Shown here in pieces: positions 26,636-36,114 of a stretch of 64,000 bases of DNA. Each line of letters begins with the position of its first letter. Position 1 is the first letter of the stretch. The notes under the pieces were generated by a model that was not told the origin of the DNA, did no database searches, and saw only the letters and a program-made list of their open reading frames with translations. The translations under genes were made by a program, and so were the position numbers. Origin of the DNA: Mucilaginibacter sp. PAMB04168 (GTDB taxonomy: Bacteria; Bacteroidota; Bacteroidia; Sphingobacteriales; Sphingobacteriaceae); contig NZ_CP155079.2 of the NCBI RefSeq assembly GCF_039634365.2, positions 744,001 through 808,000 of the forward strand. Reading direction: 5' to 3'.

Positions 26636-28069
26636 GTGAAAAAGATACACCTCTTAATTTTAAAGTCCTTCATCAGGCCCTTTATTGTTACCTTTTTCAT
26701 TGTGATGTTTGTGTTGTTGATGCTGTTTTTGTTTAAATACATCGATGACTTAATAGGTAAAGGGTTTCAGTGGTATATCATTCTCGAACTGATGATGTAC
26801 GCCTCCATGACCAACGTAGCCATGGCCCTGCCACTTTCTGTACTGTTATCGTCTATCATGACCTACGGTAGCCTGGGCGAAAATTATGAGCTGGTGGCTA
26901 TTAAATCGGCTGGTATATCACTGGGTCGTGCTATGTACCCCATGATGATTGTGGTGACGCTGCTCAGCATCAGCGCCTTTGTTTTTTCTGACTACATGCT
27001 GCCCATCGCTAACTTTAAATACTACTCCTTACTGTACGATGTGCGTCAGCAAAAAACATCATTTCTAATTTCTGAAGGCGTTTTTAATGACAGCTTTCCT
27101 GGCTATTCTATTCGCGTAAAAAAGAAAGATCCCGATGGGCAAACCCTGCACGGTGTAATGATTTACGAGAAGAAAGAGGGCATGACAGATATGGCCGTAA
27201 TTTTTGCAAAAGAGGCCGTAATGTATCGTACGCCGGATGATATGTATCTGGTGCTTAAACTAAAGGAAGGGATACGTTATGAGGAAGAACCGGGAAAATC
27301 GAGCTTTAACACTCGGCAGCAATTCAGGCGCATGCGCTTTGCTACTACCGAGCAAAAGTTTGACCTGGGCGGTTTTAAGCTTAAACGTACCGATGCCAAT
27401 GAGTGGCGGTCCACCATACAAATGATGAATTTGAAACAACTTACCAAGTTTCAGGATTCGACCATCAAAGCCGTTAACAAGGCTAGTAGCGCTAACTATA
27501 GCTTAATATCACCGTACTTAAAATACTTTTCCGTTCCCCAAAAAATGCCTGCCGGCACCAATGTTACGCCGGTTGCTGCAAGTGCACCTATTAAAAGCAC
27601 CACGCCCGACAGGCAATTGGCTAGTGCATTAAGCGAGGCTCAATCGGTGCGCGAAACACTGCGCAGTATAGCCGACAGGTATAAAGAAGAATCTAAGGGC
27701 ATCAGGCGTTACTCTATCGAGTATCAAAAGAAGTTCACCCTTTCGGCCGCTTGCCTGGCATTGTTTTTAATCGGTGCGCCGCTGGGCGCTATCATTCGTA
27801 AAGGTGGTTTGGGGCTGCCTGTAGTAGTGTCGGTAGTTTTCTTTTTAATTTACTACATTATTGCTACGATTGGCGAAAAATCGGCCAAGGAGGGCAATAT
27901 TACCCCTTTTACGGGTATGTGGATGGCTATTTTTATTCTAACGCCTATTGGTCTCTTCTTGTCATACAAAGCCGCCAATGATTCTGTTCTGTTTGATGCG
28001 GAGGCTTATAAACGATACTTTAACAAGTTATTTAAGGGCCGAAAAAGCAACAAAGCCGTTCAAGGCTGA
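26636..28069 (+). CDS. LptF/LptG family permease (YjgP/YjgQ)
   Basis: A 477-aa inner-membrane protein with the LptF/G layout: three N-terminal membrane segments (about 12-35, 55-80, 100-125), a long periplasmic domain (about 130-365) and three C-terminal segments (about 375-455). It helps extract lipopolysaccharide from the inner membrane and pass it to the periplasmic bridge with LptB and LptC. The start is a GTG at 26636; the first residues KKIHLLILKSFIRPF fit the family N-terminus. The periplasmic domain has a low-complexity Ala/Pro/Thr stretch near 300-325. Confidence 0.9.
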   Translation: MKKIHLLILKSFIRPFIVTFFIVMFVLLMLFLFKYIDDLIGKGFQWYIILELMMYASMTNVAMALPLSVLLSSIMTYGSLGENYELVAIKSAGISLGRAMYPMMIVVTLLSISAFVFSDYMLPIANFKYYSLLYDVRQQKTSFLISEGVFNDSFPGYSIRVKKKDPDGQTLHGVMIYEKKEGMTDMAVIFAKEAVMYRTPDDMYLVLKLKEGIRYEEEPGKSSFNTRQQFRRMRFATTEQKFDLGGFKLKRTDANEWRSTIQMMNLKQLTKFQDSTIKAVNKASSANYSLISPYLKYFSVPQKMPAGTNVTPVAASAPIKSTTPDRQLASALSEAQSVRETLRSIADRYKEESKGIRRYSIEYQKKFTLSAACLALFLIGAPLGAIIRKGGLGLPVVVSVVFFLIYYIIATIGEKSAKEGNITPFTGMWMAIFILTPIGLFLSYKAANDSVLFDAEAYKRYFNKLFKGRKSNKAVQG

Positions 28070-28107
28070 TTTTACAAACTACAGACGAGTTTACTTGCGC
28101 TATACCT

Positions 28108-28115
28108 TAACTTTG
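28108..28115 (+). promoter_or_regulatory. Candidate -7 box upstream of ribBA
   Basis: TAACTTTG fully matches the Bacteroidota -7 consensus TAnnTTTG and lies 73 bases before the chosen ATG. No convincing -33 element is at the usual distance, so this is only a candidate. Confidence 0.3.
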
Positions 28116-28187
28116 CTATATACTTACTGCATATAATACCATTAAGTGCCCATTGGCGCGGTTTATTTGCTTGATGCCTTTACACAC

Positions 28188-29393
28188 ATGTTAAACACCA
28201 TACCCGAAGCTGTTGAAGCTATAAAAGCCGGAAAAATCATTATTGTTGTTGATGATGAAGACCGCGAAAACGAAGGTGACTTTTTAGTTGCCGCCCGTTA
28301 TGCTACACCTGAAGCCATCAACTTTATGGCCCGCTTTGGTCGCGGGCTTATTTGCGCTCCTATTACCCGCCAACGGGCTTTGGAGTTGGAGCTGGCACCG
28401 ATGGTTAATCAAAATACGGCTACATTAGAAACCAGCTTTACCGTTTCGGTCGATCTGTTGGGGCATGGGTGTACAACAGGTATTTCGGCGTCAGACCGCT
28501 CTAAAACAACGCTGGCTTTAATTGACCCGGCTACCAAGCCTGCTGATCTGGGTCGCCCGGGGCATGTCTTTCCTTTGATAGCTAAAGATGGCGGTGTATT
28601 ACGCCGTTCGGGCCATACAGAAGCGGCCATAGATCTGCCTGTAATGGCTGGTTTGGAGCCTGCCGGCGTTATATGTGAAATAATGAAAGAGGATGGCGAA
28701 ATGGCCCGATTGCCCGAGCTCTTAGAGCTGGCTAAGGAGTTTGATCTCAAAATTATTTCAATTAAAGACCTGATTGCTTACCGCCTGGGCAGCGAAACTT
28801 TGATTGACCGCGAGGTTGCCGTTAAAATGCCAACACAGTGGGGCGACTTTGAGATGATTGCCTATACGCAGCGAAATACAGGTGAGCATCACCTGGCCCT
28901 TATAAAAGGTAACTGGGAACCCGATGAGCCCGTGCTGGTACGTGTACATAGTTCATGTGTTACAGGCGATATTTTTGGCTCGTGCCGGTGCGATTGTGGC
29001 CCGCAATTGCACAAAGCAATGGAGCGGGTAAGTGAGGAAGGCAAAGGCGTAATTGTTTATATGAACCAGGAAGGCCGCGGTATTGGTTTAATTAACAAAT
29101 TAAAGGCCTACCAGCTGCAGGAAAGCGGATTGGATACTGTTGAAGCCAATATTCAGTTAGGCTTTAAAATGGATCAGCGCGATTACGGAGTAGGGGCGCA
29201 GATTATACGAGATTTAGGTATTTCCAAAATGCGCCTAATGAGCAACAACCCTACAAAGCGTGCCGGTTTAACAGGCTATGGTATAGAGGTGGTAGAAACA
29301 GTGCCTATTGAAATTGTGCCCAACCCGCACAATGAGGCCTACCTGAGAACTAAGCGCGACAAGATGGAGCATGCTATTTTGAAAGATCATTAA
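28188..29393 (+). CDS. ribBA: Bifunctional 3,4-dihydroxy-2-butanone-4-phosphate synthase / GTP cyclohydrolase II
   Basis: A 401-aa fusion supplying both precursors of riboflavin. The N-terminal RibB half has the acidic metal loop [11 protein letters not shown] and later the conserved RPGHVFPL and GHTEAA. The C-terminal RibA half has the zinc site C-x10-C-x-C ([17 protein letters not shown]) and the GTP loop EGRGIGL. The ATG at 28188 was chosen over a GTG 42 bases upstream because [16 protein letters not shown] is the normal family start. It converges with the signal peptidase gene across a shared terminator. Confidence 0.93.
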   Translation: MLNTIPEAVEAIKAGKIIIVVDDEDRENEGDFLVAARYATPEAINFMARFGRGLICAPITRQRALELELAPMVNQNTATLETSFTVSVDLLGHGCTTGISASDRSKTTLALIDPATKPADLGRPGHVFPLIAKDGGVLRRSGHTEAAIDLPVMAGLEPAGVICEIMKEDGEMARLPELLELAKEFDLKIISIKDLIAYRLGSETLIDREVAVKMPTQWGDFEMIAYTQRNTGEHHLALIKGNWEPDEPVLVRVHSSCVTGDIFGSCRCDCGPQLHKAMERVSEEGKGVIVYMNQEGRGIGLINKLKAYQLQESGLDTVEANIQLGFKMDQRDYGVGAQIIRDLGISKMRLMSNNPTKRAGLTGYGIEVVETVPIEIVPNPHNEAYLRTKRDKMEHAILKDH

Positions 29394-29455
29394 GACGCTT
29401 TTTCTAACCTTCCTGAGAGATGAGGGGTTTGTAAAGTACGCATTGCATTAATATA

Positions 29456-29502
29456 CACCAACAAAAAAGCCTTAGCAATTTGCTAAGGCTTTTTTGTTGG
29501 TG
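29456..29502. terminator. Bidirectional terminator between ribBA and lepB
   Basis: A perfect 23-bp inverted repeat around a single central base (29456-29478 with 29480-29502), with runs of A on one side and T on the other, so either strand gives a GC-containing stem followed by U residues. It fills the gap between two convergent genes. Confidence 0.92.
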
Positions 29503-29503
29503 C

Positions 29504-30613
29504 TTAATGGATGCCCATAAATATTCGGCTCCAGCGTATTTTGTTAAGGAAGCTGGCGTTGCTGTCCCAACTCATCCATACAAATAGGGCCTTACCCACA
29601 ATGTGGTCTTCGGGCACAAAGCCCCAAAAGCGCGAATCGTATGAATTATGGCGGTTATCGCCCATCATCCAGTAGTAGTTCATTTTAAAGGTATAGGTGT
29701 TGGCTTTTTGGCCGTTGATGTAAATATCGGTGCCTTTTACCTCCAGCTTATTGCCTTCGTAAACAGTTATAGCCCGTTTGTAAAAAGGCAGGGTAAGGCT
29801 ATCTAATTTCACTGTCCAGCCCTTTTTGGGTACTATAATAGGGCCATAATTGTCCTGGTTCCATTTACCGTAGTGAGGGTCGTTTGGAAAAACGGTGCCG
29901 CTTTCGTCAATCGAGTCTTTAGGCGTAACATGTGCCTTTACCTTGGTTACATTCTCAAGCCGTTTAAGCGCAGCTGCGGAGCCGGCCGTCATGGTTGGGA
30001 AATTGTTGTAAGGAGAAGTAGACGGTGTTATATGTAATTCATCAACCAGTTTGGGGTTTACTTCTGTGCCGTTCGTTTCTACTTCGTAGTTGATTTGACT
30101 TTCGGGCGGCGATGGATTAGCCTTGCCGTTTACAAATACCTGTGCGTCGGCAATAGATAGGGTATCACCTGGTGTGGCCTGGCAGCGTTTAATGTAATTC
30201 TCGCGCTTATCAACCGGGCGGTAATACGGTGAATCGGCTTCCATGGGGTAATTGAAAACCACTACATCACCCTTTTTAATTTCGCTCAGGCCAGGCAAAC
30301 GGTAGTAAGGCAGCTTTACGCCATCCCAATATGCTTTGGTACCTATAATAGGCATGGTATGGTGCGCAAACGGAAAAGCGATAGGCGTCATGGGTGTACG
30401 TGCGCCATAATTTACCTTGCTTACAAATAAAAAGTCGCCTACCAGCAACGAACGCTCCATTGATTCGGTCGGGATGGTGTAAGCCTCAATAAATAAGGTA
30501 CGTATTAACGTTGCAGCAATAACAGCGAATAATATAGCGTCAAACCATTCGCGGGTTGCGCTCTTTTTCTTTTTTGTCTGGTTGTTATTTTTATCCCAGA
30601 ATTTCCAATTCAT
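29504..30613 (-). CDS. lepB: Signal peptidase I
   Basis: A 369-aa membrane-anchored serine protease that removes signal peptides from exported proteins. One membrane segment lies at about 27-45. The catalytic Ser is in PTESMERSLLVGD and the catalytic Lys in YIKRCQATPGD; box E MGDNRHNSYDSRFWG is near the C-terminus. Bacteroidota enzymes carry a large insert between Lys and box E, and this one does (about 150-290). It is transcribed in the same direction as dapB, the DUF5683 gene and parB/parA upstream, with short gaps, and is probably the end of that operon. Confidence 0.93.
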   Translation of the reverse strand: MNWKFWDKNNNQTKKKKSATREWFDAILFAVIAATLIRTLFIEAYTIPTESMERSLLVGDFLFVSKVNYGARTPMTPIAFPFAHHTMPIIGTKAYWDGVKLPYYRLPGLSEIKKGDVVVFNYPMEADSPYYRPVDKRENYIKRCQATPGDTLSIADAQVFVNGKANPSPPESQINYEVETNGTEVNPKLVDELHITPSTSPYNNFPTMTAGSAAALKRLENVTKVKAHVTPKDSIDESGTVFPNDPHYGKWNQDNYGPIIVPKKGWTVKLDSLTLPFYKRAITVYEGNKLEVKGTDIYINGQKANTYTFKMNYYWMMGDNRHNSYDSRFWGFVPEDHIVGKALFVWMSWDSNASFLNKIRWSRIFMGIH

Positions 30614-30644
30614 ATTTAATATAATTAAACCTCACCAGCAGGGG

Positions 30645-31397
30645 TTAGGCGTTAAAGGTAAACATATCTGTTACCTGGTAAAATCCTTTTTTATCTTTAA
30701 CCCATTCGGCAGCTAACACAGCACCCAGCGCAAAACCATTGCGGTTATGTGCGGTATGCTTAAATTCAATGCTGTCAACTTCAGAGTCATAAAGTACGGT
30801 ATGTGTACCTGGTACGCTTTCAATCCGGTGCGATTCTATAAGCAGTTGGTTGTTGTTCAGATTGTCATCTGCTGTTTCGCCGGTATCGCTTACCAAAACG
30901 TTTTTCCACTCATTTTTAGCTTCCAGACCGTCCAAAATGCCTTCGGCAATAGTGATGGCCGTACCGCTTGGCGAATCCAGCTTTTGGGTATGATGAATCT
31001 CCTCTACCTGTACCTCGTAATAGGGATAATTATTCATGATTTTGGCCAAAATACGGTTAACATGAAAGAAGATATTCACACCAACGCTATAGTTAGAGCC
31101 ATATAATAAGGTATTGTTACTCGTAAGGCATTTTTGTTTTACTTTGTCCAGTTGTTCATACCAGCCGGTAGTACCAACCACAATGGGAACGCCTGCCTCA
31201 AAGCAACGTTCAATATTGCTGATGGCCGATGCCGGTGTAGTAAACTCAATCATCACGTCGGCCTTTTGCAGGTTCTCGGGGGTGGCCTCGTGCAGGTTGT
31301 CTTGGTCTATTTTCAGTACAATTTCGTGCTGGCGATCAGTGGCAATTTTTTCAATGATCTTGCCCATTTTGCCATAACCGAATAATCCTATCTTCAT
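30645..31397 (-). CDS. dapB: 4-hydroxy-tetrahydrodipicolinate reductase
   Basis: A 250-aa enzyme of the diaminopimelate/lysine pathway, reducing the product of DapA with NAD(P)H. The N-terminal Rossmann motif GYGKMGK (7-13) binds the cofactor and the substrate loop HHTQKLDSPSGTA carries the catalytic His and Lys. Length and motifs are normal. It lies between the DUF5683 gene and lepB on the same strand. Confidence 0.94.
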   Translation of the reverse strand: MKIGLFGYGKMGKIIEKIATDRQHEIVLKIDQDNLHEATPENLQKADVMIEFTTPASAISNIERCFEAGVPIVVGTTGWYEQLDKVKQKCLTSNNTLLYGSNYSVGVNIFFHVNRILAKIMNNYPYYEVQVEEIHHTQKLDSPSGTAITIAEGILDGLEAKNEWKNVLVSDTGETADDNLNNNQLLIESHRIESVPGTHTVLYDSEVDSIEFKHTAHNRNGFALGAVLAAEWVKDKKGFYQVTDMFTFNA

Positions 31398-31429
31398 GAA
31401 AATTAATAGTATTGACTTATAAATTGAGG

Positions 31430-32122
31430 TTATTTCATGGTAAAGGTAAGCTTTATAACCGGCATTACCGAAGGCATGGCTCCCGCTGCATAAATAGGCC
31501 CCGTTGGCATAATGCCCGGCGTTACCTTAAAGCTCAGGTCGCGGTCCATGGTATACGAGTGGATAAACTTGGCGTCAATATAGGCATCTATCATTTGTAT
31601 GCCCCATGCACCCATAACACCCAAAATACTCAATTGAAAATTACGCTGATAACCGTTTACAGCGCCTTCTAATTGCGTAAGATTTGCGTTCTGTGTATTA
31701 ACGTAAAGATCGGTTATGGTTTTGGACGTTTCAGCGTCCGGACGGTCGCCATTGCGGCGCATTTGGTAAACTTTAAGGTATTGCTTATAATACCTGTTGT
31801 TAAATTCGAGTGCCAATCCTAACGATCCTAAACCAGCGTAAATAAGGGGTACTTTCCACCAGCGGTGATTGTAAATTTGTCCCCATCCAGGTACAAAACC
31901 CGAGCGGCGAAATGCCAAACCCGGACTGTGGGTACTATCCGGGTTGTATTTTTTTTTATTCTTTTTAGCTAATATCTTAGGCAGAACTGGCTTGGAGGCT
32001 ACTGAATCTCGTACGCGGGTCAAACTATCATTAACGCTTTTAGTTTTCACAGTATCAGGTTTTTGAGCCTTGGCTGCGAATGCAAAAAATGTTAAAAGTG
32101 TAATGATAAGTACTTGTTTCAT
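31430..32122 (-). CDS. DUF5683 domain-containing protein
   Basis: A 230-aa envelope protein. It has a signal peptide (MKQVLIITLLTFFAFAAKAQ) and the DUF5683 pattern around residues 67-110 (AFRRSGFVPGWGQIYNHRWWKVPLIYAGLGSLG), which recalls short membrane proteins with G-W-G-Q-x-Y-N. Its biological role is unknown. In Bacteroidota it is regularly found right after parB, as here, with a 2-base gap. Confidence 0.82.
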   Translation of the reverse strand: MKQVLIITLLTFFAFAAKAQKPDTVKTKSVNDSLTRVRDSVASKPVLPKILAKKNKKKYNPDSTHSPGLAFRRSGFVPGWGQIYNHRWWKVPLIYAGLGSLGLALEFNNRYYKQYLKVYQMRRNGDRPDAETSKTITDLYVNTQNANLTQLEGAVNGYQRNFQLSILGVMGAWGIQMIDAYIDAKFIHSYTMDRDLSFKVTPGIMPTGPIYAAGAMPSVMPVIKLTFTMK

Positions 32123-32124
32123 GG

Positions 32125-33045
32125 CTACCAGTCCAGCATTTCTAAAATACGGGTCAAATCGTCTTGTGATAAAAAGGGAATTTCAATACTGCCTGCGCCT
32201 TTGTTGCTCACTTTTAGTTTCACCTTTGTGCTAAATTTAGAAGCCAGGTCATCCTGAATCTTTTGTATCTGAAAGGATACCGGCTCAGGTTTACGTGCCT
32301 CTTTCTTTTGGGCGTTACCTTGCTGCAGATCGCGCACCATTTCCTCAACCTTACGAACCGAAAGGCCATGCTGCAAGATTTGCTGGTGCAGGTGTACTTG
32401 CTTTATCGGGTCTGTTATTGTAATTAAGGCGCGGGCGTGTCCCATGCTAATATCTCCATCGCGAATGGATGCCTGTATGCTGGGCGGTAATTTTAATAAA
32501 CGCAGGTAATTGGTAACTGTGCTGCGGTTTTTACTAACGCGCTCGCCTAGTTCTTCCTGTTTAAGGCCGCATTCATCCAGCATACGCTGAAAGCTGAGCG
32601 CAACCTCCATGGCATTCAGGTTTTCACGCTGAATGTTTTCTATCAAAGCCATCTCCAGCATTTGCTGGTCGTTAGCGGTGCGTATATAGGCAGGTATGGT
32701 ATTTAAGCCTGCACGTTTTGATGCACGTAAACGGCGCTCGCCCGATATAAGCTGATAGGAATGCGAATTTACCCGGCGTACAGTAATGGGTTGTATTAAG
32801 CCTTGTACCTTAATGGATTCGGCCAGCTCTATTAAAGCCTGCTCATCAAAATCAGTACGGGGCTGAAAAGGATTTATTTCAATTTCGGCTATACGTATTT
32901 CATTAACAGAGCCTAATCCGTTGTTGTTCTGGCCTACGCCACCGGTTTCAGGCGCTGTGTAGCTTTTTTGCGAGTTGATGCTGGTTGAGTCGTCCAGCAG
33001 GGCGCTCAACCCCTTACCTAATGCTTTCTTCTTGTCTACGCTCAT
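32125..33045 (-). CDS. parB: Chromosome partitioning protein ParB
   Basis: A 306-aa CTP-dependent clamp that loads at parS and spreads along DNA. Shown by the N-terminal KALGKGLSALL, the CTPase motif ISGERRLRASK (ParB box C), the helix-turn-helix LGERVSKNRSTVTNYLRLLKLP and the C-terminal dimer domain. It forms an operon with parA 8 bases upstream. No parS-like 16-bp palindrome was noticed in the window. Confidence 0.94.
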   Translation of the reverse strand: MSVDKKKALGKGLSALLDDSTSINSQKSYTAPETGGVGQNNNGLGSVNEIRIAEIEINPFQPRTDFDEQALIELAESIKVQGLIQPITVRRVNSHSYQLISGERRLRASKRAGLNTIPAYIRTANDQQMLEMALIENIQRENLNAMEVALSFQRMLDECGLKQEELGERVSKNRSTVTNYLRLLKLPPSIQASIRDGDISMGHARALITITDPIKQVHLHQQILQHGLSVRKVEEMVRDLQQGNAQKKEARKPEPVSFQIQKIQDDLASKFSTKVKLKVSNKGAGSIEIPFLSQDDLTRILEMLDW

Positions 33046-33053
33046 TACTTCAA

Positions 33054-33857
33054 TTAAACTGCGGCAGGTGTAGCCTTACCCGAGGTTTTCGTTAACCCAT
33101 TTTTACGGATGATTTCACGGGCCAGGTTTAAATAGTTAACGGCTCCTTTACAGGTAGCATCGTGCATAATAACTGATACGCCAAAGCTTGGCGCCTCGCT
33201 TAAACGCGTGTTGCGCTGTATAATGGTATCAAACACCAGGTCTTCAAAATGTGTGCGTACTTCTTCAACCACCTGATTTGATAAACGAAGGCGTACATCG
33301 TACATAGTTAACAATATACCTTCTATATCCAATTGAGGGTTTAAGCGGTTTTGTACAATTTTTATGGTGTTAAGCAATTTGCCTAAACCTTCTAACGCAA
33401 AATACTCGCACTGTACCGGTATAATTACCGAATCGGCGGCGGTAAGGGCGTTAATGGTAATTAAACCTAATGATGGCGAACAGTCTATAATGATAAAATC
33501 ATACTTATCGCGCACCTTATCAAGTATTGCCCGCATCTTGTATTCACGGTCGGTAAGGTTAATCATCTCAATCTCGGCACCAACAAGGTCAATATGAGCA
33601 GGCAGCAGATCCAAATTAGGCGTTTCGGTTTTTTGTATAGCCTCTGCCGGGTCAATCTGGTTAATAATACACTCGTAAATGCTATTTTTTATGGTACGCG
33701 GGTCAAATCCAATACCCGAGGTAGAGTTTGCCTGCGGGTCAGCATCAACCAACAATGTTTTGTATTCTAACACAGCTAAACTTGCAGCCAGATTGATTGA
33801 AGATGTTGTTTTACCAACTCCCCCTTTCTGATTAGCTAACGCGATAATTTTACTCAT
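33054..33857 (-). CDS. parA: Chromosome partitioning ATPase ParA
   Basis: A 267-aa Walker-type ATPase (KGGVGKTTSSINLAA, deviant Walker A) that segregates the chromosome origin together with ParB. Conserved DADPQANST and DCSPSLGLIT motifs are present. First gene of the minus-strand parA-parB-DUF5683-dapB-lepB run; the 158-base gap to the divergent FMN reductase gene should hold its promoter. Confidence 0.94.
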   Translation of the reverse strand: MSKIIALANQKGGVGKTTSSINLAASLAVLEYKTLLVDADPQANSTSGIGFDPRTIKNSIYECIINQIDPAEAIQKTETPNLDLLPAHIDLVGAEIEMINLTDREYKMRAILDKVRDKYDFIIIDCSPSLGLITINALTAADSVIIPVQCEYFALEGLGKLLNTIKIVQNRLNPQLDIEGILLTMYDVRLRLSNQVVEEVRTHFEDLVFDTIIQRNTRLSEAPSFGVSVIMHDATCKGAVNYLNLAREIIRKNGLTKTSGKATPAAV

Positions 33858-34015
33858 TTTTTTCCCTCGATATATAACAACACTTTACCCTGGCACGCTA
33901 AGGACAGGTGAAGCTAAAATTTTATACTTTCGCCTGGCATTAACCGGGAGGTAAAGATACGAATTTAAACAATTCTACAGCCCGGCATGTTCCTGTAACT
34001 TATAAACACTTTTAA

Positions 34016-34537
34016 ATGATAACTATCATTGCCGCTACCAATCGCCCTGGTAGTTCAACTCTAAAATTAGCTAAATATTATCAGCGCCAGCTCCTAAATA
34101 AAGGATTAGAAGTAAAGCTGCTATCGCTCGATGAGTTGCCGCCGAATTTTATACAGACCGACATGTTTGGCAGCCGCAGCGCTGCCTTTGAGCCCATACA
34201 GCAATTAATAACTAATACCGAAAAATTCCTGTTCGTGATACCGGAGTACAACGGTAGTTTTCCGGGCATATTAAAGGCTTTTATCGATGCTTGCACTTTT
34301 CCGGATAGCTTTTATGAGAAAAAGGCTGCACTGGTTGGCTTGTCGTCGGGTACTTACGGCAACATACGCGGTATTGAGCATTTTGCCGGAATTTGCAGCT
34401 ACCTGCATTTACACGTTTTACCGCTGCGCTTGCATATACCGGCGGTACGCAAAGAGATAAATGCAGAAGGCAATTTATTTGAGGAAAAAACGGTAGGCTT
34501 TGTCAATGAGCAGATTGATAAATTTGTAAGGTTTTAA
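34016..34537 (+). CDS. NAD(P)H-dependent FMN reductase family protein
   Basis: A 173-aa flavodoxin-fold protein. ATNRPGSSTLKLAKYYQ (residues 7-23) binds the FMN phosphate and VIPEYNGSFPGILKAFIDACT (around 74-94) is the family's central signature. Members reduce FMN, quinones, azo dyes or chromate with NAD(P)H; the substrate cannot be read from sequence. It is a single-gene unit divergent from parA. Confidence 0.88.
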   Translation: MITIIAATNRPGSSTLKLAKYYQRQLLNKGLEVKLLSLDELPPNFIQTDMFGSRSAAFEPIQQLITNTEKFLFVIPEYNGSFPGILKAFIDACTFPDSFYEKKAALVGLSSGTYGNIRGIEHFAGICSYLHLHVLPLRLHIPAVRKEINAEGNLFEEKTVGFVNEQIDKFVRF

Positions 34538-34769
34538 GCAACTATAATTTCAACTGTTTCAGGGTGTTTCATCAGGTAAGAGCCTCTTGCAGAGTATTGC
34601 TAACTATTAGCGTTGTAAAAGTTTAGCGACAAGGTGACTTCGGCTGAGTAAACATTATCACATCTATTATCTTCTATATATCATGTTTAAACAACTACAT
34701 GTTGTTTGCTGAAACATTCTGTTAAGATAAAGGGTTAGTTCTGTTAGTCTTAACTTGAAGAACTACCTT

Positions 34770-36089
34770 ATGAAAAGCAAGAATTTCCTGTATGTTTCCA
34801 TACTTGCCTCTGCTGTTTTTAGCAGTTGTCAGCAGAAACAAAAACCCGATCCTGCGCAAGCGGATACAGTTGCTGTAGAAACCGGTGAGAAAGTTGATTT
34901 ACCGGCGCCGTTTGCCACCAAATCGGCCACTACATTTTGTAAGGTAATAGGTTGGCCTAAAGGTAAAACGCCCACAGCGCCGGCCGGCTATAAGGTAAGC
35001 CTGTATGCCGAAGAACTTAACAACCCGCGTAATATCTACGTGGCATCAAACGGTGATGTATTTGCTGCCCTGGCAACCACTGAAGCTAAAGCACTGGCTA
35101 AAGCTAAATCGGCTTTAAGCGGTAAAACAAAATCGCAAAACATGGGCGAGAGCCCCAATACCATAGTTATTTTCAGAGATACGAATGGCGATGGGGTAGT
35201 AGATAATAAAGGTCTGTTCCTTGCCGGCCTCAACCAGCCTTTTGGTATGGCTGCAGTTGGCCGGTGGTTTTATGTGGCTAACACTGATGGCCTGTGGCGA
35301 TACCCTTATACCTTGGGTGATACCCGCATAACCAAACCCGGACAGCGAGTTTTAAAACTGCCTGCTGGTGGTTATAATAACCACTGGACTCGTAATTTAC
35401 TGGTTAGTAAAGACAGTACAAAGCTTTATATAACGGTAGGGTCGGGCTCAAACGTAGCTGAGCATGGCATAGCTAACGAGGCTCGACGTGCTAATATTCT
35501 GGTTGTTAATTTAGATGGTTCAGACGAGAAAATATATGCCAGTGGTTTGCGTAATCCGGTAGGAGTAGGCTTTCAGCCGGGTACGAACACTATTTGGACA
35601 GCTGTAAACGAGCGCGACGAACTTGGGGATGATTTAGTGCCAGATTACTTGACCGGTGTTAAAGAAGGTGGCTTTTACGGCTGGCCATATGCCTACTTTG
35701 GGCAGCATGAAGATCCACGCCGCAAAGGCGAACGTACTGACCTGGTGAAAAAAACTTTAATTCCAGACGTGCCATTAGGCTCGCATACGGCTTCGCTGGG
35801 TTTGGCATTTTACGATGGCGACAAGTTTGGTGCAAAATATAAAAATGCTGCCTTCATTGGTCAGCACGGCTCCTGGAACCGTTCAAAACTGGTTGGATAC
35901 AAAGTGGTAGCCATTCCGTTTAGTAACGGCAAACCCGGCAAGCCCGAAGATTTCCTGACCGGCTTTATTGCCAACGCAGCTAAAAACGAGGTTTACGGCA
36001 GGCCGGTTGGTGTAGCCGTCGCTAAAGACGGCGCCCTGTTGGTAGCCGACGACTCAGGCAATAAAATTTGGCGCGTGAGCGCAAATTAA
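34770..36089 (+). CDS. PQQ-type sorbosone/sugar dehydrogenase-like lipoprotein
   Basis: A 439-aa exported lipoprotein: MKSKNFLYVSILASAVFSSC with the lipobox Cys at residue 20. The mature part is a six-bladed beta-propeller of the soluble glucose/sorbosone dehydrogenase family; typical pieces are ASGLRNPVGVGF, NERDELGDDLVPDYLTGVKEGGFYGWPY and IGQHGSWNRS. Such enzymes oxidise aldoses in the periplasm or at the surface with PQQ. The ATG at 34770 was preferred to a TTG five codons upstream, giving a standard signal sequence. The PQQ and calcium ligands were not checked individually. Confidence 0.87.
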   Translation: MKSKNFLYVSILASAVFSSCQQKQKPDPAQADTVAVETGEKVDLPAPFATKSATTFCKVIGWPKGKTPTAPAGYKVSLYAEELNNPRNIYVASNGDVFAALATTEAKALAKAKSALSGKTKSQNMGESPNTIVIFRDTNGDGVVDNKGLFLAGLNQPFGMAAVGRWFYVANTDGLWRYPYTLGDTRITKPGQRVLKLPAGGYNNHWTRNLLVSKDSTKLYITVGSGSNVAEHGIANEARRANILVVNLDGSDEKIYASGLRNPVGVGFQPGTNTIWTAVNERDELGDDLVPDYLTGVKEGGFYGWPYAYFGQHEDPRRKGERTDLVKKTLIPDVPLGSHTASLGLAFYDGDKFGAKYKNAAFIGQHGSWNRSKLVGYKVVAIPFSNGKPGKPEDFLTGFIANAAKNEVYGRPVGVAVAKDGALLVADDSGNKIWRVSAN

Positions 36090-36114
36090 TATAATCGTAG
36101 TTGTTTAACGAGTG

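Noticed and set aside
28070..28187. FMN riboswitch ahead of ribBA
   Set aside because: The leader is short and shows no conserved RFN-type stems.
32125..33857. parS site near parAB
   Set aside because: No 16-bp palindrome of the usual parS form was noticed in the region.
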